Shown here in pieces: positions 36,454-46,021 of a DNA stretch of 64,000 nucleotides (its first letter is position 1; every line of letters starts with the position of its first letter). Origin of the DNA: Chryseobacterium formosum (GTDB lineage Bacteria > Bacteroidota > Bacteroidia > Flavobacteriales > Weeksellaceae); the NCBI RefSeq assembly GCF_026460885.1, contig NZ_JAOVZW010000033.1, forward strand, positions 32,482 through 96,481, read 5' to 3'. Both the position numbers and the translations under genes were made by a program. Under the pieces are notes generated by a model. The model saw nothing but the letters and a program-made list of their open reading frames with translations. It was not told where the DNA came from and searched no databases.

Positions 36454-36629
36454 ATGTATTGATATCGATGTAGAGAAAATTCAAAATCCGGGAATAAGTA
36501 TCTATCAGCTGTACGATTGTATCTAGGTTTTTGGACATTTAAATAGAATTATTACATCACACCAAACATTCAGTAAATTTATTAAGCTGTTTTATATCTC
36601 TTTTTAAAGTTATCAAATCTCAAAAAAAG

Positions 36630-36912
36630 ATGTCTTCTCTGGCTGAGTATGAAAGGGAGCTAATTAGAGAAAGAACTAATACTGGATTGCAATCTTCAAG
36701 AGCGAAAGGTAAATTGGGAAGAAGACCAAAGGGATATTCTTCGGAAAAAATTTCTAAACTATTACTTTACACTCAATTTATAAATATCCAACAATGCATC
36801 GCAAAGATATTTACAAACCTTTAGGGTTGAATAGAGCAACAGTTTGTGGATATGCTAAAATTCTTGATCATCATACGTATGAAGAGATAAAGAAAATGAG
36901 AATTAAAAAGTA
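36630..36912 (+). pseudogene. Relic of a serine recombinase (resolvase/invertase) C-terminus
   Basis: MSSLAEYERELIRERTNTGL and SRAKGKLGRRPKGYSSEKIS match the helix that follows the catalytic domain in small serine recombinases. After a frame change near 36800 the helix-turn-helix continues as HRKDIYKPLGLNRATVCGYA and ends with TAA at 36910. The catalytic domain with the active-site Ser is absent. It lies 250 bp downstream of the surface-protein gene. Confidence 0.75.
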
Positions 36913-37214
36913 AATATTATAAAATAGTTTTAATTGGAAAATTTGAATTACTTTTCTGAAGCAAATGTCTGGCTTTGTAAATTATTCATTTACGTATTTA
37001 ATGTCAAATAAGATAAAAAGTCCGTCAACCCAAAGATCAATTTAAAAGTAAAAAGCTCGTGGAAGATAAAAATCAATTCATCAAAATAAAAATTTATATT
37101 AGTAACTTTATAGCTATGCGAATGATATAGTTTAGATTGGCATAATGCGTAAATTTTAAAGTTAGCGGTAATGCTACTTGAATAAAAAATCGAAAATTCT
37201 AACAAAAAATATTA
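36913..37214. other. Intergenic 302 bp
   Basis: AT-rich. I see no gene, repeat or hairpin. A minus-strand frame at 36990-37205 is a chance frame by composition. Confidence 0.4.
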
Positions 37215-37688
37215 ATGAAAATTATTGGCAAAATAAGTCTATTCTTAATTACTTTAATATTATTAAGTTGTGACTCAATATTTTTAAAACCTCGAGAATT
37301 TGAATAAGAATTTAAAAACTATACTTCTTATTCAGATTCCATCTTATATGACGGAGATTTTCTACATCCTTCGTATGCGTTTATGAAAAATGGAAAAATA
37401 AAAGGTTTGGAATTTAATGCTAATCCTGAATGTGGTTCCGTTACAAAAAGATTTTTTTTAAATGAAGATGAAAGTATTACAAAAATAATTATTGATAAAG
37501 ATTTTTGGAGTGAACATTGCGGGGAGCCATTTGATTCAATATTCGTACTCGAAATTCCTTCAAAAGAGATTAAGGTTTATACTAAATCAACAGATGGTAA
37601 AATCATTAAGGATATTAAAAAAATTGAAGCTGAATTCATAGACATTCAAAAATATAAAAAAGAACTAAAAAATTGGCAATACAGATAA
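37215..37688 (+). pseudogene. Small lipoprotein gene with an in-frame TAA
   Basis: MKIIGKISLFLITLILLSCD is a lipoprotein signal with lipobox LLSC. The frame is stopped by TAA at 37305-37307 and resumes in the same frame: EFKNYTSYSDSILYDGDF, MKNGKIKGLEFNANPECGSV and IIDKDFWSEHCGEPFDSIFV to the stop at 37686. An undamaged gene would give about 157 residues. The family is not recognised. The downstream half could only be translated from the internal ATG at 37383, without its signal. Confidence 0.7.
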
Positions 37689-37691
37689 CTA

Positions 37692-37800
37692 GGGCTTGCC
37701 AAAAGCAGGGCTTAAGTTCGTCGATTAAACATTGTAAAAGGCTCAACAGCAGTAATTTTATTGAAATTTGAACTAAATAATCCCCGCTTTCGGCAAGCCC
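37692..37800. mobile_element. MITE-like inverted-repeat element
   Basis: GGGCTTGCCAAAAGC (37692-37706) pairs with GCTTTCGGCAAGCCC (37786-37800), 14 of 15 positions. With small gaps the arms extend inward to about 28 bp (AGGGCTTAAGTTC against GGGGATTATTTAGTTC). The core between them is about 50 bp without coding capacity. It starts 3 bp after a stop codon. A transcription-terminator role is possible, but the long spacer favours a miniature transposable element or the remains of one. Confidence 0.55.
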
Positions 37801-37887
37801 CAAATTATTATAGATGAATTACATCGCAGTAAACGATGTAATAGGAGATTTAAAGTCTCATAATTTTAAAAAAAAGTGTAAAAATTA

Positions 37888-38057
37888 TTATTGACTGTAT
37901 CACCGCTGTTGCAGGCATTTAAAATAAATGAATTACATATAAATTTAGGAAGATATCTTGAAGACCATATGGGATTGAATATTCCCAGTCTTTGACCCGA
38001 TTATTCAAGAGTAAAACTAATCAAACCTCGTTGGAGTTCAGACAGTCATTTAACTAG
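37888..38057 (+). pseudogene. Relic of an AraC-family regulator C-terminus
   Basis: With frame changes, the DNA encodes LLTV, ITAVAGI, INLGRYLED and then YSQSLTRLFKSKTNQTSLEF and RQSFN followed by TAG. This matches the end of the two AraC paralogues at 5070 and 8850 (GLLTVKNVADAMN, YPQSFSKLFKSKTN, EFRTSFN). The middle of the double helix-turn-helix is deleted. It is therefore a third, dead member of that group. Confidence 0.75.
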
Positions 38058-38129
38058 TTATCAATGGTAATTTTAAATGCTGAACATTGTTATAAGGAAG
38101 ATAATTAAAGTCAAATTATCATTAAAAAC

Positions 38130-38161
38130 ATAAAAACTGTTCTTAATAGAACAGTTTTTAT
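38130..38161. terminator. Bidirectional hairpin terminator after the metallophosphoesterase gene
   Basis: ATAAAAACTGTTCT (38130-38143) and AGAACAGTTTTTAT (38148-38161) pair perfectly around TAAT. On the minus strand the run of T within the outer arm acts as the tail, ending the SusCD operon 48 bp after the last stop codon. Confidence 0.8.
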
Positions 38162-38208
38162 GCATATTGATTTGAATCAATTATTCATAAGATTTTAGAT
38201 ATCTATTT

Positions 38209-39312
38209 CTACTCTGAAAAATTAAAGATAAACTCATTTCGCGAATCTTTCTTGTATGCATGCGTTTGAGTTTTTGGTGACATACCGAACAGGGGAGAGT
38301 AAGTTTTCACTTTTACCGTTTTATTATCCGGATAGAACTCAATGATTCTGATCCAGCCATCACCTCCGTTACCATCACGATGACCACCGCCTTCACTTTG
38401 CATATCAAAAAGCATCTGATTCACGTTTTTCCCATAACTGTTAGGATCTACACGAAAACCTTCTCCTGAAATATGACCACTTAATACCAATTGTAGATTT
38501 TGAGACGGCTCAATCAGCTTTTTCCATATCTGTTCTCCGTTATTCGATTCCGGAAGTACGATGGTTTTAGACTTTTGCGGTACATTGTTTATTAAAAAAG
38601 GCTCATACATAAACCAAGAATTCTCTTTATCAGTTCTTTTGTCTTTATCATTCAGAAAGGCATGGGTGATTAAAATTGATTTATGGTTTTTGTATTGAGG
38701 CATATCCAATACTTTTTTAGCCCATTCCAATGCTTTATTTCTCGGTGCAAATTCAAGGCTGAGAAATAAATAGTCCTGTCCGTTTAATCCTTTCAATTCC
38801 AAAACAGAGTTTTCCATACTTGGAGAACCTGCATCATTATAAAAATTCTGTGCTAAATATTTCTGATTTAAATAATTAAAATTGGAAGGAAAAAACTCAT
38901 TATAACGGGAAAATCTTCTGCCTTCTTCATTAATACTGAAATCATGATTTCCTGTCGCTGCAACGTAAGGTACTTTTCCATTAAGCCTTCCCAAGATTGA
39001 CTGCACAGATTTCCATTGGTTATCTGCACTTTGGTCGCCATCATATCCTTGATTAAGAATATTATTATGCTCTACCAAATCTCCAACCTGGCAAACCATT
39101 TTAATATTTAGGAGAGAAATATTATCCTCAATCCATCTTACCATCAGATCCAAAACAGGTTGATTTCTGTTCCATTTTACATAGTTTTGTGTATCTGGGA
39201 TCAGAACAATACTCCATGATTTTTCATTGTCTAATTTTGGAGTCTGAAATTTTTCTTGCCCGAAAACCACTGCACATACCAATACCAACAATAGCGATAT
39301 ATTCTTTTTCAT
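38209..39312 (-). CDS. Exported calcineurin-like metallophosphoesterase
   Basis: A 367-residue secreted or periplasmic enzyme with signal MKKNISLLLVLVCAVVFGQ. Metal-binding motifs of the calcineurin superfamily are visible: IPDTQNY (D-x-x), VCQVGDLVEHN (GDxxE-like), ATGNHDF (GNHD), ITHAF and LSGHISGEG (GHxH-like, here GHIS). It is the last gene of the SusCD operon. Bacteroidota loci often include a phosphodiesterase of this kind acting on a phosphorylated glycan or nucleotide sugar, but the substrate here is unknown. Confidence 0.85.
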   Translation of the reverse strand: MKKNISLLLVLVCAVVFGQEKFQTPKLDNEKSWSIVLIPDTQNYVKWNRNQPVLDLMVRWIEDNISLLNIKMVCQVGDLVEHNNILNQGYDGDQSADNQWKSVQSILGRLNGKVPYVAATGNHDFSINEEGRRFSRYNEFFPSNFNYLNQKYLAQNFYNDAGSPSMENSVLELKGLNGQDYLFLSLEFAPRNKALEWAKKVLDMPQYKNHKSILITHAFLNDKDKRTDKENSWFMYEPFLINNVPQKSKTIVLPESNNGEQIWKKLIEPSQNLQLVLSGHISGEGFRVDPNSYGKNVNQMLFDMQSEGGGHRDGNGGDGWIRIIEFYPDNKTVKVKTYSPLFGMSPKTQTHAYKKDSRNEFIFNFSE

Positions 39313-39328
39313 AAATTTTCTTTAAAAA

Positions 39329-41062
39329 TTAATAACCAGGGTTTTGTTTTAGTAAAAGATTTGCATCCATTTCAGATTGCGGGATTGGCCAATATTCATC
39401 TTTATTCGGAGTGTACACTACTTGTTGTGTCGAGAAAGACGCTGAAGCTTGTGAATGATTGTAAATAGGATTTGCGCTTTCATCAAAACCTGTTAATACA
39501 GATTTTGTCCAATTGTTTCCGTTACGGTTTAGGTATAAATATCCGTTCATTACGTTGTTTGCAATGCCCCAACGTCTGATGTCATACCATCTTAATCCGT
39601 CATTAGCCAATTCTACTTTTCTTTCATATCGAAGTGCTTTTCTTAATTGTGCCTGTGACATTCCGGTCGGTAAAGCAGGCATTTTCGCACGCAATCTGAT
39701 CTGATTAATCATGTCATAAACCGAATTATCCAACTGATTCGACTCAATTTTTGCTTCTGCGTAAATCAGCATTAATTCTGATAATCTGAAAATTCCAACA
39801 TTTAAATCTGAGTTTCCACTCACTGAGGTCGTATTAAAATCAGCAAGATCAACTACTTTTCTCCAAAGATAACCGCTGAAAGAACGATATGCATTCGTAG
39901 CATCTGCATTGGTAACTTGGGTTGGTGCTCCGGCAGACCAATAATTATTAACTTTAGTGAAAGAGGTATGAGGCTCGAATTGATACCCCAAATATCTTGA
40001 ATGTGGTCTTACTGCGTACATATCCAAACGTGGATCTCTGTTTTTAAACGGATTTGTATTATCATATAGCGGAGATTCCAGTATTGACAAGCCATCTGTC
40101 ATTTCATAAGAATCAATAAGATTTTGAGTAGGTCCCCAATAACAAACTCCTTTACCCAAACGAGATGCAGCATAATATTGCTGATTATGAAGATATCCTG
40201 GTACATTTTTGTTGAATTCTGCCACCCAGATCCATTCTTTGCTGGTCGAAAAACCGGTATGTCCAAAAATATTGCTTGGATCTGGCTCTCCAACGGTATG
40301 GTCTTTCCCAGCGAAATTCACTGAAGCATTGAAGGGTGTCAAACTGTAAACACCTGCTGCTGCGTCTAATGCCTGTTTTGAAGTAATTGCTGCTGCTGCA
40401 TATTGTTTAGAATAAAGTTCTACTCTTGCTTTTAGCATTAAAGCTGCGATGCGAGATGCACGCACATTCCCGTACTGTGATTGTGATATGGGAAGCTGTG
40501 GTGCAACTGCTCCAAGTTCTGCAATAATAAACTGCTGAATTTCTGTGACAGGTGTTCTGGCAACATTAGCATTTTCAAGCGTAACTGATGATTTTATTAA
40601 TGGAACATCTCCGTAAAGCTCAATCAGTTGAGAATAAGCATAAGCACGAACAAATCTTAATTCTGAACCAAGTTCCGCCTTTTGAGCTGCGGTAAGTCCT
40701 GCAATTCCGTCTAATTTATCAAGTACTGCATGACATCTTGCAATGGTTTTATAATGAATTTCCCAGGGTTTTATGGTTAATGCATTGGTTGTCGTAATCG
40801 AACTTGTGATGGGAGAGGTATAGTTTGTTCCCGGTCTCGCATATCCGATGTCTGTAATATTATCCATCACGTGCCAGATCGGCGTACTCGCAGCGTCAAT
40901 AGTACTTAAGTTTCTGTACGCAGCAAAAAGCCCCATTCTTCCTTCTTCATAGGATGCAGGGAAAGTTCCGGATGTTGGTCCATTAAGCGGTTCTAAATCC
41001 ATATCGGCACTTGAGCACGAAGTAATTGTCGCCAATAAAAATATTTTTAAAAAGTTTTTCAT
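39329..41062 (-). CDS. SusD/RagB-family outer-membrane lipoprotein
   Basis: A 577-residue nutrient-binding lipoprotein on the cell surface. From the ATG at 41062 it has signal MKNFLKIFLLATITSCSS with lipobox ITSC. TPR-like SusD helices follow: WHVMDNITDIGYARPG, HAVLDKLDGIAGLTAAQKAE, ELRFVRAYAYSQLIELYGDV, and C-terminal ALRYERKVELANDGLRWYDI with RRWGIANNVM and YWPIPQSEMDANLLLKQNPG. SusD caps the SusC barrel and delivers oligosaccharides. It begins 11 bp after the end of the susC gene. The frame is open 11 codons upstream of the chosen start. Confidence 0.93.
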   Translation of the reverse strand: MKNFLKIFLLATITSCSSADMDLEPLNGPTSGTFPASYEEGRMGLFAAYRNLSTIDAASTPIWHVMDNITDIGYARPGTNYTSPITSSITTTNALTIKPWEIHYKTIARCHAVLDKLDGIAGLTAAQKAELGSELRFVRAYAYSQLIELYGDVPLIKSSVTLENANVARTPVTEIQQFIIAELGAVAPQLPISQSQYGNVRASRIAALMLKARVELYSKQYAAAAITSKQALDAAAGVYSLTPFNASVNFAGKDHTVGEPDPSNIFGHTGFSTSKEWIWVAEFNKNVPGYLHNQQYYAASRLGKGVCYWGPTQNLIDSYEMTDGLSILESPLYDNTNPFKNRDPRLDMYAVRPHSRYLGYQFEPHTSFTKVNNYWSAGAPTQVTNADATNAYRSFSGYLWRKVVDLADFNTTSVSGNSDLNVGIFRLSELMLIYAEAKIESNQLDNSVYDMINQIRLRAKMPALPTGMSQAQLRKALRYERKVELANDGLRWYDIRRWGIANNVMNGYLYLNRNGNNWTKSVLTGFDESANPIYNHSQASASFSTQQVVYTPNKDEYWPIPQSEMDANLLLKQNPGY

Positions 41063-41072
41063 TTTTTTAGAA

Positions 41073-44000
41073 TTAAAATTTAACATCAATACCAAATGAG
41101 AATGTTTTTACCTGTGGATAATAATTTCCGCCACCTAAAGCAACGCCGTCGGAACTTCCAAGATTGTAATTGATTTCAGGATCATACCCTTCGTAAAAAT
41201 CAGTGAAAGTCAAGAGGTTTTGTCCGTTTAGGTAGAGGTAAATGCTTTGAAGAAACGTGTTATCTGTAAAAGATTTAGGCAGTTCATATCCGATCTGTAC
41301 ATTTTTAAGTCGCATATACGCTGCACTTCTCATCCACTTGGTTGAGTTTTGTGTATTGTTTGTAGAGGTAAGGGAAACACGAGGAAATTCGGCATCCGTA
41401 TTTTCCGGTGTCCAATAATCCAATTGCCAAGGTTTCACAGCACTTGAATTGACCGCGGGAATTACGTAATGTGAATCTAAATAACCGTCAACTTTACCAA
41501 CACCCTGTATCAATGCGGATAATTTAAAGCCTTTATAAGATAAACCCATATTAAAACCGTAAGTGTATCTTGGTACAGTACTTCCGATAATAGTTCGGTC
41601 GGCATCTGTAATTTTTCCGTCTCCGATTGGATTTCCGTTGGCATCAAAAGCTCCGGCAATATCCTTATATCTGATATCTCCCGGCTTTAAAGTTCCGAAT
41701 TGTGTCGGTCCTGCATCAATTTCTGCCTGACTTTGATAAAGTCCGTCAGCGATAAAACCATAAATAGAATTCACCGAAGAGCCAACCTGCTGACGAAGAA
41801 GTGTTCCTGAAGACTGACCTTTCATGTCGACAATTTCGTTTTTGACGTCAGAAAGATTAAAACCGATATTCATTTTAAAATCTCCCCATCTTTCATTATA
41901 CTGTGCACCGATTTCCCAACCTTTGTTGCTTACTGTTGCCGCATTTTGAACGGGTGCTTCTAAACCTGTAAGCTGAGAAGTATTTAATCTTAAAAGAATT
42001 CCGTCAGTTTTTTTATTGTATAGATCAAAAGAAAGGTCTAATTTTTTCCATAAAGATAAATCGACACCAACACCAGACATGGTGGTTTCTTCCCACTTCA
42101 GATCAGGATTAGACATGATTAACTGCTGGATCGTCTGATATACAACTCCGTTCATCGAAGTGCTTCCCAATGATAACGGTTCTGAAAATGGATAATATGA
42201 TGAACTGATATTCTGATTTCCTAATTTCCCCCAAGATCCTCTGAATTTCAACTGGCTGATTGTTCCTCTTAAACCTTCAAAAAAGTTTTCTTTTGAAACC
42301 ACCCAACCTGCAGAAAATGACGGAAAAACTGCCCAACGGTTTTTGCCGATAAACCTTGAGGTACCGTCATTTCTTACATTGGCTTCAAACAAATATTTCT
42401 GATCATAATTATAATTAAATCTTCCAAAAGCAGAAACCAGCAGCCATTCATATTCTGAACCTGCATTATCTTTTGTTTCATTATCTGCACCTGCATCGAT
42501 TACTTCGTAATTGTCATAGAGAAAATCTCTTCTGTAACCTGATAATATTTTTTCGTTATACGTTTCTCTTGAAGCTCCGGCAAGAAGTTCAAAACCGTGC
42601 TTGCCAAAGTCTTTTTTTGCATCCGCCTGAAACTGATACGTTCCGTAAAACTGGCGTCTTGCAGATTCTGTAAGTTCAGTAAGTGTTGGCAGAACCTGCT
42701 TCTGTTCCGTCTTCATAATAGGTAGGCACACTTTTTCTGAAAAGATGAATATTGGTCGTAAGATAACGTGGAGCAACCATACCTTTTAATGTTAACCAAT
42801 CGGTAGGTTTGTAAGAAATGTTCATGTTTCCTATAAATTCCAGATTATTCTGCTTACGGTTTCCACCATTTTCGATATAACCGACAGGATTTATTTTTAC
42901 CCATCCGTCAGAATAGTTTTGGCCATAATAAATGGGGATATTTGTCGGCATTCTTCCAAGATAATTCCAGACCGTTCCTTCGTCGGCAATCTGTGTTCTG
43001 TCTTTGTTTAAGAACGACATATCCAGCCTGATGTTCCACTGATCATTCGGTGTGATATCCATATTATTACGGAAAACAAATCGCGTAAAATCCGTATTTT
43101 TAATAATTCCTTCCTGTTTTGAATACCCAAAAGAAGGTGATACGCTTATAATTCCGGATTTTGCAGATAAAGAAAGATAATGGTCCTGCAAGAATCCGCT
43201 TCCCTGAAGAATCGCTTTTTGCCAGTCGTAATTGCTTGGATTTTTGTTGTATTCGTTTCTGAAATCATTGATGGCTTCGTCACTGTAGATCTTTGTACCA
43301 TTGTCATTCATACTTGCATCATTGAATACTTTCATGTAGGTAAGGCCATCGGTAACTTTTGGTATTGCTGTAGCTCGTTGCCATCCTGTATACATTCTGT
43401 ATTGAGCGGTCAGTTTATTTCCCTTCGCACGTTTTGTGGTCACGAGAACAACTCCACCCGCTGCTCTCGAGCCGTATATTGCAGCAGAAGCAGCATCTTT
43501 TAAGACAGAAATAGACTCGATCATGTTCACATCAACATCATTGATGTTTCCTGCAACACCGTCAATAATCACAAGTGGATTGCTGTCTGAACCTCCAAAA
43601 CTGTTGATCCCTCTGATTCTGATATTCCCGGCATCACCTCCCGGTGCACCAGTTTGTGTAGTCACTGTAACACCCGGTGCAAGACCCTGTAAAGCATTTC
43701 CGGCTGAAAGTACGGGTTGTCCTTCTGCTGTTGAGCCTTTCACAACGGAAACGGAACCTGTGATAATGGATTTCTTTTGTGTACCATAACCGACAACTAC
43801 AACTTCTTCTATTTGTTTTTCCTGATTGTTTAAAGTATCTTTTTTAGGTTCTAAATTATTTTCTGCAAAAGAAGAATTCGTGGAAGCTAATTTTCTAAGA
43901 CTTACCGTGTTGTTCTGGATCTGATAATCTAACGGAACACTTTTTTTCAGATAGTTTAAACTTTGCTGTAATGATAAGTAATTGATTTTGCTTTCATCCA

Positions 44001-44196
44001 CCCAAATATTTTTAAAATCTGAGGCTGAATAAAAGAATTTGGTCTTGGTAGATTTCTCTAATTTTTTAAGTATTTTGACTAATGAAACCTGTCCCTGATT
44101 ATTGGCGGCAGCCATTTTAGTCTGGGTTTGTGCATAATTTTGCACGGGAAGTCCCATAGCGACGAGTAAAGCAATAGAAATTGCAGTTTTTTTCAT
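41073..44196 (-). pseudogene. SusC-type TonB-dependent receptor with STN domain, frameshifted
   Basis: An outer-membrane importer of about 1040 residues split by one frame change near 42676-42700. The 5' part has a signal peptide (SIALLVAMGLPVQNYAQ), an STN domain of about 80 residues (LVKILKKLEKSTKTKFFYSA, LSLQQSLNYLKKSVPLDYQI) that contacts a FecR-type anti-sigma factor, and a plug (EEVVVVGYGTQKKS, PLVIIDGVAG, VLKDAASAAIYGSRAAGGVV). After GTEAGSANT the correct frame moves to LTELTESARRQFYGTYQF, and the beta-barrel runs to PQVKTFSFGIDVKF. No long homopolymer is at the break. If the indel is real, no full barrel is made. It reads toward susD. Confidence 0.88.
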
Positions 44197-44283
44197 AAAT
44201 TTGAAGAGTTAATTTATTATTCTTAAGCGAGTTTTGAATTAATTACAAGCACTGATAACGCCACATTATTGGTGCTGTTTTAT

Positions 44284-45113
44284 TTAATAGAGTATTATTT
44301 CATTTTCATTTTTAATAGTAGTTTTTAGATTAAATGGATAATTGATGATGGAAAGAATTTCTTTCAGATTTCCTGAGAATGAACCCGATACCTGATTTTT
44401 AGCAATATTTTTAGGATAAGTGATTTTTGCTCCGTAAGTATTTTCTATTTCGTTTATAGCGTCCTCGAACGATGTATTTTCAAAAGTGAAAGTTTTTACG
44501 GCAGTTACCGAGTAATAATGATAATCATTATTTGTAGGAGAGGTACTCCAGTTTTCATTGGGTAGGAGATAGGTCAGTTTGCCGTTGTGATTTACTTTAA
44601 CTTTTCCTTCAAACAATTTCACCTTTTTTTCTTTTGATTTCTGATCAACCGAAAATTTTGTTCCCAAAACTTCAACACTGAAACCACCTGCGTCTACGAT
44701 AAAAGGTTTAGATCGATCTTTTGCAATCGAGAAAAAACCTTTCCCTTGCAATTTCACATTTCTGTATTTCTTTCCAAAATCTTTATTGATGGATAATTTA
44801 CTGTAAGGCTCCAAGGTGATAACGCTATTATCAGACAATCTGAAAGTTTTAGAAACTTCATTGGTTTGCAATACGATTGCTGACAAACTATTTTTCGTTT
44901 CTTTTGGTTCAAAATCTTTGTAAAAAAAAGGATGCCGAATAAAGGAACCAAAACAGCCGCTGCAGCCATCCAATAATATTTTCGTTTATTATTTTGTTTA
45001 ATTCTCTCGTCAATTCCTCTCCAGATTCTGGAGTCGGTTGCAGAATCCATTTGCTGTTTTTCTTCGGAAACTTTTGTCCAAATTTTTTCAAAATATTTTT
45101 GAGAATCTTTCAT
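44284..45113 (-). pseudogene. FecR-family anti-sigma factor, frameshifted at A8
   Basis: A single-pass inner-membrane regulator. The 5' part begins MKDSQKYFEKIWTKVSEEKQ and contains the membrane segment WMAAAAVLVPLFGILFF. At a run of eight A (44922-44929, plus strand) the frame shifts; one more base in the run restores YKDFEPKETKNSLSAIVLQT and the periplasmic FecR domain (TFRLSDNSVITLEPYSKLSI, VEVLGTKFSVDQKSKEKKVK, LFEGKVKVNHNG). It should hold the ECF sigma factor until the SusC STN domain signals. Start chosen at 45113. The loss at a homopolymer could be a sequencing error. Confidence 0.85.
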
Positions 45114-45196
45114 ACAAATACAATTACGCAGCAAAATAAAAATATCCACCCCGAAGAGATGGATTTAATAACTTGTTTAAACTGGTTAATATTTCG

Positions 45197-45685
45197 TTAA
45201 AATAGATTGAGATTGGTCTTTATATGTCGGATGACTTTATTGACTTGCTTTTCTACTGCTGTTTTTGAAATGTTATTTTCCTTTGCGATTTGAGAATAGC
45301 TTATTTTCTCTAATTTATTTTTATAGAAAAAAGTTTTGCTTCGTTCGGGAACTTTTTCAAGAAGATTATGTATTTTTTGCAATTGCTCTTCTTTAAATTC
45401 ATTATCGGTTTTGTCTGAATCCGCTTCGTCTTTTATCAAACTTTCATCTGAAAAAGAAAAGAGCATTTTATTTTTCCTGTAAAAATTAGAAACTTCCTGC
45501 TGAGCTGTTTTGAAAATGACAGCTTCTAAAGTCTGAGGATTTTTAAGAGAAGAAGAATGTTTCCAGAGATGTACAAAAATTTCCTGCACAACATCCTCCG
45601 CATCTTCCATATTTGTAATAAACCTTTTGACAAAAAAGTATACTTGATGTTTGTAATCTAAATATATTTTTTCAAAATATTCCAT
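45197..45685 (-). CDS. ECF-type RNA polymerase sigma factor
   Basis: A 162-residue extracytoplasmic-function sigma factor of the FecI/SusCD-linked kind. Region 2 is YFEKIYLDYKHQVYFFVKRF with MEDAEDVVQEIFVHLWKH, and region 4 is LEKISYSQIAKENNISKTAV with EKQVNKVIRHIKTNL. It would direct transcription of the susC-susD-phosphoesterase operon when released by the FecR-type protein. The ATG at 45685 is used; a GTG four codons upstream is possible. It is followed 83 bp later by the fecR gene on the same strand. Confidence 0.93.
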   Translation of the reverse strand: MEYFEKIYLDYKHQVYFFVKRFITNMEDAEDVVQEIFVHLWKHSSSLKNPQTLEAVIFKTAQQEVSNFYRKNKMLFSFSDESLIKDEADSDKTDNEFKEEQLQKIHNLLEKVPERSKTFFYKNKLEKISYSQIAKENNISKTAVEKQVNKVIRHIKTNLNLF

Positions 45686-45796
45686 TGCGAGAGCCACCTG
45701 ATTCCTAGTCGGACAAAAGTAATGAATTGCTGTTGCGCGGATGTGAAGCGTATATTAATTAATGTAGAATAAATTATCAATTCTAAAATTTGATTC

Positions 45797-45834
45797 AGTC
45801 ACAATTGCATCAATGTAACGACCTAGTTGTGACT
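45797..45834. promoter_or_regulatory. Inverted repeat upstream of the ECF sigma gene
   Basis: AGTCACAA (45797-45804) and TTGTGACT (45827-45834) are perfect inverted arms separated by 22 bp, about 110 bp before the sigma-factor start. It may be a regulator site. The remaining 45698-46021 stretch holds no gene that I can support. Confidence 0.4.
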
Positions 45835-46021
45835 TCTGCTTTATAATTATGATAAAAATTATCTTTAATATAAAACAAAATTATCCAGACATTTTTATAT
45901 CTACTATAATATGATCCACCACACACTAGAGTTTCTGACCTAAATTCACAAATAACAAATTTAAATTATAACATTTACCTCTGAGGGTGTCCGATTTTCT
46001 ATAGTAAATATAGTCAGCAGA

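Noticed and set aside
36990..37205. 71-codon minus-strand frame
   Set aside because: It is a low-complexity hydrophobic frame in an AT-rich gap, with no signal peptide pattern or homology I know.
37692..37800. The inverted repeat as a simple terminator
   Set aside because: Arms are separated by about 80 bp and lack a T tract, which fits a MITE-like element better.
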